Shown one piece after another: positions 60,382-64,000 of a stretch of 64,000 nt of DNA (positions are counted from its first letter, which is position 1; each line of letters begins with the position of its first letter). Both the position numbers and the translations under genes were made by a program. Origin of the DNA: Bog-473 sp963738135 (lineage in GTDB: Bacteria; Actinomycetota; Acidimicrobiia; Acidimicrobiales; RAAP-2). The notes beneath the pieces are model-generated. The model saw nothing but the letters and a program-made list of their open reading frames with translations, was not told the DNA's origin and did not search any database. Location of the stretch: positions 248,001 through 312,000 of the forward strand of contig CAVTVK010000002.1 of NCBI GenBank assembly GCA_963738135.1, in the 5' to 3' direction.

Positions 60382-62025
60382 GTGCTTGAGACCGCGCTCG
60401 GGGCCAACCCCCGTCGCCGCAACATCTTGTTCATCACCACGGATCAGCAGCGCTACGACAGCCTCGGCTGCAACGGTGGCACAGTCGCCCGCACCCCCGT
60501 GGTCGACCGGTTGGCGGCCGAGGGGATCACCTACCGGCGGGCCTACAACCAGAACACGGTGTGCATGCCGGCACGGTCGACCATGCTCACGGGTCAGTAC
60601 GTGCGTACGCACGGCGTGGTGGCCAACGGCATTCCCCTGCCGATCGATGCGCCGTCGGTGGCGCAGTACCTCCACGACGCGGCCGGCTACCGCACAGCCC
60701 TGTTGGGCAAGGCCCACTTCGAGCCGGGCTTCGACCCGACGAACCAGTTCGAGGAGAACGCACGGGTGGCCCGGGGCGACACCGGGCCCTGGCGCGGCTT
60801 CGAGCGGTCCGAGCAGGCCATGCACGCCGCGGCCTGGGGCGATCACCCGATCGCCCACTACGGGCGCTGGCTCAAGAAGCACCACCCGGAGCACCTGCAC
60901 AGCTTCGCCGGGCTGCTCCAGGCGGAGCCGGGCGGCGACACGGCGGCGCCAGAGACGAAGAACAACCCCATCCCGCGGGAGTGGTACCACACGGACTGGG
61001 TGGCCGACCTGACCGTCGACTGGCTGTCCTCGCTCGGGCCCGACGAGCCGTGGTTCTGCTGGATGTCGTTCCCCGATCCGCACCACCCGTGGGACCCGCC
61101 GGCCTCCGAGCTGCCCAGGGTGCCCTGGCAGGACCTCCAGCTGCCCCCCGGCCATCCCGGCTCGGACGAGGCGGTCCGTGCCGTGCTGGCCCGCAAGCCG
61201 CCCCACTGGCTCGGCTTCTGGGACGGCACGTTCTCCAACATGGAGGGCGGGCCGGCCGCCTTCGTGCCCTCACGTCTCACGCACGACCAGATCCGCGAAA
61301 TCAACGCCAAGGTGCACGTGATGAACGAACTGATCGACGAGGCCTGCGGGCGCGTCCTGCAGACGATCACGCAGCGGGGCTGGTTGGCCGACACCGACGT
61401 CATCTTCACGACCGACCACGGCGAGATGCAGGGTGACTTCGGCCTCCTCTACAAGGGGCCGTACCACACGGACGCGCTGATGCGACTGCCCTTCGTGTGG
61501 CGGCCGGCACCGTCCGCCGGCGTCGTCCCTGCGGTGGTGCACGATCCGGTGGGGCAGGTCGACCTGGCCCCGACCTTCTGCGCCATCGCCGGCATCGACC
61601 CTGCCCCTTGGATGCAGGGCCGGAGCCTGCCCCAGGCCGACGGCGAGCCCGGGCGCGAGCGTGCCCTGTGCGAGTGGGACAGCCAGTTCCCGGGGTACGG
61701 CATGCACCTGCGGACCGTCTACCGCGACGGCTGGTTGTGCACCGTCTACGAGCCCTCGACCGCGGGGCAGCCCAACGGGCTGGAGGAGGTCTGGGGAGAC
61801 GCCGTCCTCCAACCCTGCCCGGTCGTGTACGAGCAGTCGGAGTCGGGCCCCGACGGCGTGGCCATCGCCACCGGCGAGCTCTACGACGTGGACGCCGATC
61901 CCTACCAGTTCGACAACCTGTGGGACGACCCGTCGCGCCGGGCCCAGCGCGACGACCTGGTGGCCGACCTCTACGCCAGCCTGCCCACCGAGGTGCGCTC
62001 GCTCAAGGTGATGGCGCCGGCCTGA
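60382..62025 (+). CDS. sulfatase/phosphodiesterase of the alkaline phosphatase superfamily
   Basis: 547 residues from a GTG. NILFITTDQQRYDSLGCNGG binds the metal, CMPARSTMLTGQ (Cys61) is the CxPxR formylglycine motif of Cys-type sulfatases, LGKAHFEPGF and DTDVIFTTDHGEMQGD complete the active site. No signal peptide, so it is probably cytoplasmic. No formylglycine-generating enzyme is in the window. Confidence 0.9.
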   Translation: MLETALGANPRRRNILFITTDQQRYDSLGCNGGTVARTPVVDRLAAEGITYRRAYNQNTVCMPARSTMLTGQYVRTHGVVANGIPLPIDAPSVAQYLHDAAGYRTALLGKAHFEPGFDPTNQFEENARVARGDTGPWRGFERSEQAMHAAAWGDHPIAHYGRWLKKHHPEHLHSFAGLLQAEPGGDTAAPETKNNPIPREWYHTDWVADLTVDWLSSLGPDEPWFCWMSFPDPHHPWDPPASELPRVPWQDLQLPPGHPGSDEAVRAVLARKPPHWLGFWDGTFSNMEGGPAAFVPSRLTHDQIREINAKVHVMNELIDEACGRVLQTITQRGWLADTDVIFTTDHGEMQGDFGLLYKGPYHTDALMRLPFVWRPAPSAGVVPAVVHDPVGQVDLAPTFCAIAGIDPAPWMQGRSLPQADGEPGRERALCEWDSQFPGYGMHLRTVYRDGWLCTVYEPSTAGQPNGLEEVWGDAVLQPCPVVYEQSESGPDGVAIATGELYDVDADPYQFDNLWDDPSRRAQRDDLVADLYASLPTEVRSLKVMAPA

Positions 62026-62034
62026 GGGCCGCCG

Positions 62035-62841
62035 TCAGGCCGGCGCGCCGGAGGTCGCCCGTTCGATGGCTCCCCAGCCGCTCGACGCCTCACGCCGCGC
62101 GTGCTCCGCGGCGTGTCCGCCCCGGAGCCCGAAGAGACGCTTGGCCAGGAGCAGGTAGATCACCACGGCGAGGTTGATGATCAGGGCGATGATCTTGAAG
62201 ACGCTCACGCCGTTGGTCAGCTCGTAGATCTCGAAGGGGACGAGAGCCGTGGTGGCGATGAACGTCAGGTACTCGGCCCAGCGCTTGTTGAGCCACAGTC
62301 CGACCATCTCGGCCGCCTCCAGCGCACTGAAGGCCAGGAGGACCACCCCGAGGATCCGCAGATGCGTCGGGGAATACTGGAAGGCGCGCCCGAAATAGCC
62401 CAGGAGTCCGCGCGCCTGGGAGGCACCGGGAGTCCCGCCGGCCAGATCGTTCATGATGTTCTGGTAGTCGTGATGCAGTGCCTGGTCGTGCGCGGCGAAG
62501 GTGAAGAGCGCCACGGCCAGGCCGCCCAGGACCACCACGTGGATGGCGCGGTCGACCGCAATGAGGCGCAGAATGTAGCGGTCACGCAGCGCCGCACCGC
62601 GCAACGGCAGGTGGATCTCGTCGCGCTGTTCGACCCGCTCGCGCCCCGGGTGCGCCGGCACCGGCCGGAGCACCCAGTCGTCGCAGCGGAGGCAGCGGTG
62701 CCAGCGCGCGTCCCCGTCCTGGCGCACCACGAGCGCGTCCGAGGGTGCCACCGTGGCGGCGTCCAGGCCCACCAGCACGTGGCCGGACCAGGCACAGGTC
62801 AGGAGCTCGTAGCGGTTCGAGAGTCCACGGCGCCCTGGCAC
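62035..62841 (-). CDS. DUF2127 membrane protein with N-terminal zinc-ribbon-like part
   Basis: 268 residues. The first 70 have CAWSGH and RCLRCDDWVLRPVPAHP, a Cys pair arrangement that may bind zinc. ALRDRYILRLIAVDRAIHVV and about four transmembrane helices follow, ending in NLAVVIYLLLAKRLFGLRGG, the DUF2127 pattern (PF09900). Function unknown. Confidence 0.85.
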   Translation of the reverse strand: MPGRRGLSNRYELLTCAWSGHVLVGLDAATVAPSDALVVRQDGDARWHRCLRCDDWVLRPVPAHPGRERVEQRDEIHLPLRGAALRDRYILRLIAVDRAIHVVVLGGLAVALFTFAAHDQALHHDYQNIMNDLAGGTPGASQARGLLGYFGRAFQYSPTHLRILGVVLLAFSALEAAEMVGLWLNKRWAEYLTFIATTALVPFEIYELTNGVSVFKIIALIINLAVVIYLLLAKRLFGLRGGHAAEHARREASSGWGAIERATSGAPA

Positions 62842-62889
62842 GCCGTCAGGTTACGCAGCCCTCCGGGGATTCTTCTGTGATGACCTGTT

Positions 62890-63786
62890 TCACTCCAGCC
62901 CGGGCAGCACGGCGTCGAGATAGCGCCGGGGCGCCTCGATCATGGGGTAGTGGCCCACCCCCTCGAGCCGGATCGCCGTGGCATCGGGTCGCGCCGCCAG
63001 CAGCGTGTCGACCATGGAGGGGACGGCGATGGGGTCGTCGAGGCCCCACACGACATGCAACGGCGAGGGGTCGGTCTCGATCGCACCGGTGAAACGGCGT
63101 TCGTTGGCCCGGCGCTCCTCGATGTACCGGATCAGTCGGGGAAGGAGCAGATGGCCGTCGTCATGCACGACCTGTGCCGCCGCCGCCGGGACGGGGTCCT
63201 CAGGCCAGCCCGCCGGGACGAGCGGCGTCAACGGGCTGAACGTGTCGCGCAGACTCTGGGTGATGGAGACGGCATCGATCGGGATGCCCGGCGACAGCAG
63301 CTCGTCGGGCAGCCCGAGCAACAGTTGCTGGCCGTTGGAGAGGTGCGCCTGCTCGATGTAGATGCTGCCGTTGGTGACCACGCGCTGCGTGACGTCGACC
63401 GCCCACGAGCCTTCAGCGCGGCGGGCGAGGAGCTCGCCGCCGACGGTGTCGCCCATGTCGTGCGTCAGCAGTGCCAGCCGGTCGACACCGCGCTCCGCCA
63501 CGAAGGCCGCCGCCACGTCGGCCTGGAGCGCCATCGTGTAGTGGCGGTCGGGCTTGGACGAGAGGCCGTATCCGAGCATGTCGAAGAGGAGCACCCGCCG
63601 GCCGGCGCGCAGGCCGTCGAGGACGGCGGCGTAGTCGAACGACGAGGTGGGAAAGCCGTGCAGCACCAGCAGCGGAGGATGGCGTTCGGGTCCGATGGCC
63701 GGCACGTCCACCGTGAAGATGCGGGCACCTGCCAGCTCCCGGTCCGTGCCGATGGCCTCCCAGCCCGCGCTGGTGGCGATCGTCAC
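62890..63786 (-). CDS. alpha/beta hydrolase, haloalkane-dehalogenase-like
   Basis: 298 residues. LLVLHGFPTSSFDYAAVLDG supplies the HG oxyanion motif, LLTHDMGDTVGGELLAR has Asp in the nucleophile position as in dehalogenases and epoxide hydrolases, and EGVGHYPMIEAPRRYLDAVL gives the His. The substrate cannot be told from these residues. Single gene. Confidence 0.88.
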   Translation of the reverse strand: MTIATSAGWEAIGTDRELAGARIFTVDVPAIGPERHPPLLVLHGFPTSSFDYAAVLDGLRAGRRVLLFDMLGYGLSSKPDRHYTMALQADVAAAFVAERGVDRLALLTHDMGDTVGGELLARRAEGSWAVDVTQRVVTNGSIYIEQAHLSNGQQLLLGLPDELLSPGIPIDAVSITQSLRDTFSPLTPLVPAGWPEDPVPAAAAQVVHDDGHLLLPRLIRYIEERRANERRFTGAIETDPSPLHVVWGLDDPIAVPSMVDTLLAARPDATAIRLEGVGHYPMIEAPRRYLDAVLPGLE

Positions 63787-63914
63787 GCGCCTGCCTGCAG
63801 CGTGTCGTCCTCCGTCGGCTCCACCGTCATGCTCGCCACTGCGTCGTACGGTAGCGCGCCGGCCGAACGCCGCCCAGGCCAGTTGCGCCGCGTCGCGTAC
63901 GGTGGACGCTCACG

Positions 63915-64000
63915 ATGCCCGCGCCCGCCCCACACCGCGGCTCTTGGTGCGCGCGCATGCGGCTGTTGGGGGCCGCAATCGTCGCGACCGGCCTGCTCCT
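63915..64000 (+). CDS. start of an exported protein (partial)
   Basis: The ATG opens MPAPAPHRGSWCARMRLLGA and then AIVATGLL, a basic segment followed by a hydrophobic stretch as in a signal peptide. The gene continues beyond the window. The start codon could also be the later ATG at MRLLGA. Confidence 0.45.
   Translation, partial: MPAPAPHRGSWCARMRLLGAAIVATGLL

Noticed and set aside
1..64000. CRISPR arrays, tRNA or rRNA genes
   Set aside because: No repeat-spacer pattern and no tRNA- or rRNA-like sequence other than tmRNA was noticed by eye; a tRNAscan-SE and CRISPR search would settle it.

Overview
The window looks like a chromosomal stretch from a high-GC actinobacterium. The inference rests on two F420-type luciferase-like oxidoreductases, a CysO/CysM/Mec cysteine set beside smpB and tmRNA, RNase PH followed by RdgB, many GTG starts and ATGA/GTGA gene overlaps. 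The class Acidimicrobiia is a guess. No rRNA, tRNA, CRISPR array or intact prophage is visible.

Region 1 (about 1-24 kb) is an accessory, loosely packed stretch rich in small genes of general-stress type: CsbD-like proteins, lmo0937-like hydrophobic peptides, DUF3618, holin-like (DUF1469), DUF4235, DUF2188, DUF1206, AI-2E-type, hemerythrin, iron-containing redox and Rieske proteins, plus proline-rich micropeptides and small cysteine-pair proteins. Many have GTTT-N14-17-GGGTA type sites upstream, as used by SigB/SigF sigma factors, several so close to the start that the mRNA would be nearly leaderless. A palindrome of form CACCCGATCGGGTG recurs through the region and in at least three places abuts such a promoter. 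Two similar stress operons (2869-1192 and 17007-14951, minus strand) suggest duplication.

Region 2 (24-31 kb) holds an IS3 transposase remnant, an alpha/beta hydrolase, a PaaK-like ligase and a NarL-type two-component operon with a membrane protein. Region 3 (31.5-34.5 kb) is a compact module: a small HTH protein diverging from a degenerate tyrosine-recombinase-like gene that is translationally coupled to a DDE-transposase-like gene. It ends just beyond the 3' end of tmRNA, where a 19-bp inverted repeat copies the end of ssrA.

Region 4 (34.6-64 kb) is dense and core-like: ssrA-smpB, mec-cysO-cysM, an orphan PilB-type ATPase, a large GT-C-like membrane protein, rph-rdgB, F420 and MaoC enzymes, a MoxR-DUF58-transglutaminase operon, P450, SDR, sulfatase and hydrolases.

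At least thirteen single-base frame breaks occur in ten otherwise recognisable genes, and in one micropeptide gene, spread over both halves of the window. Several reading frames are restored by a second break or by a downstream overlap, so sequencing or assembly error is the simplest explanation, but true decay cannot be excluded from the sequence alone.
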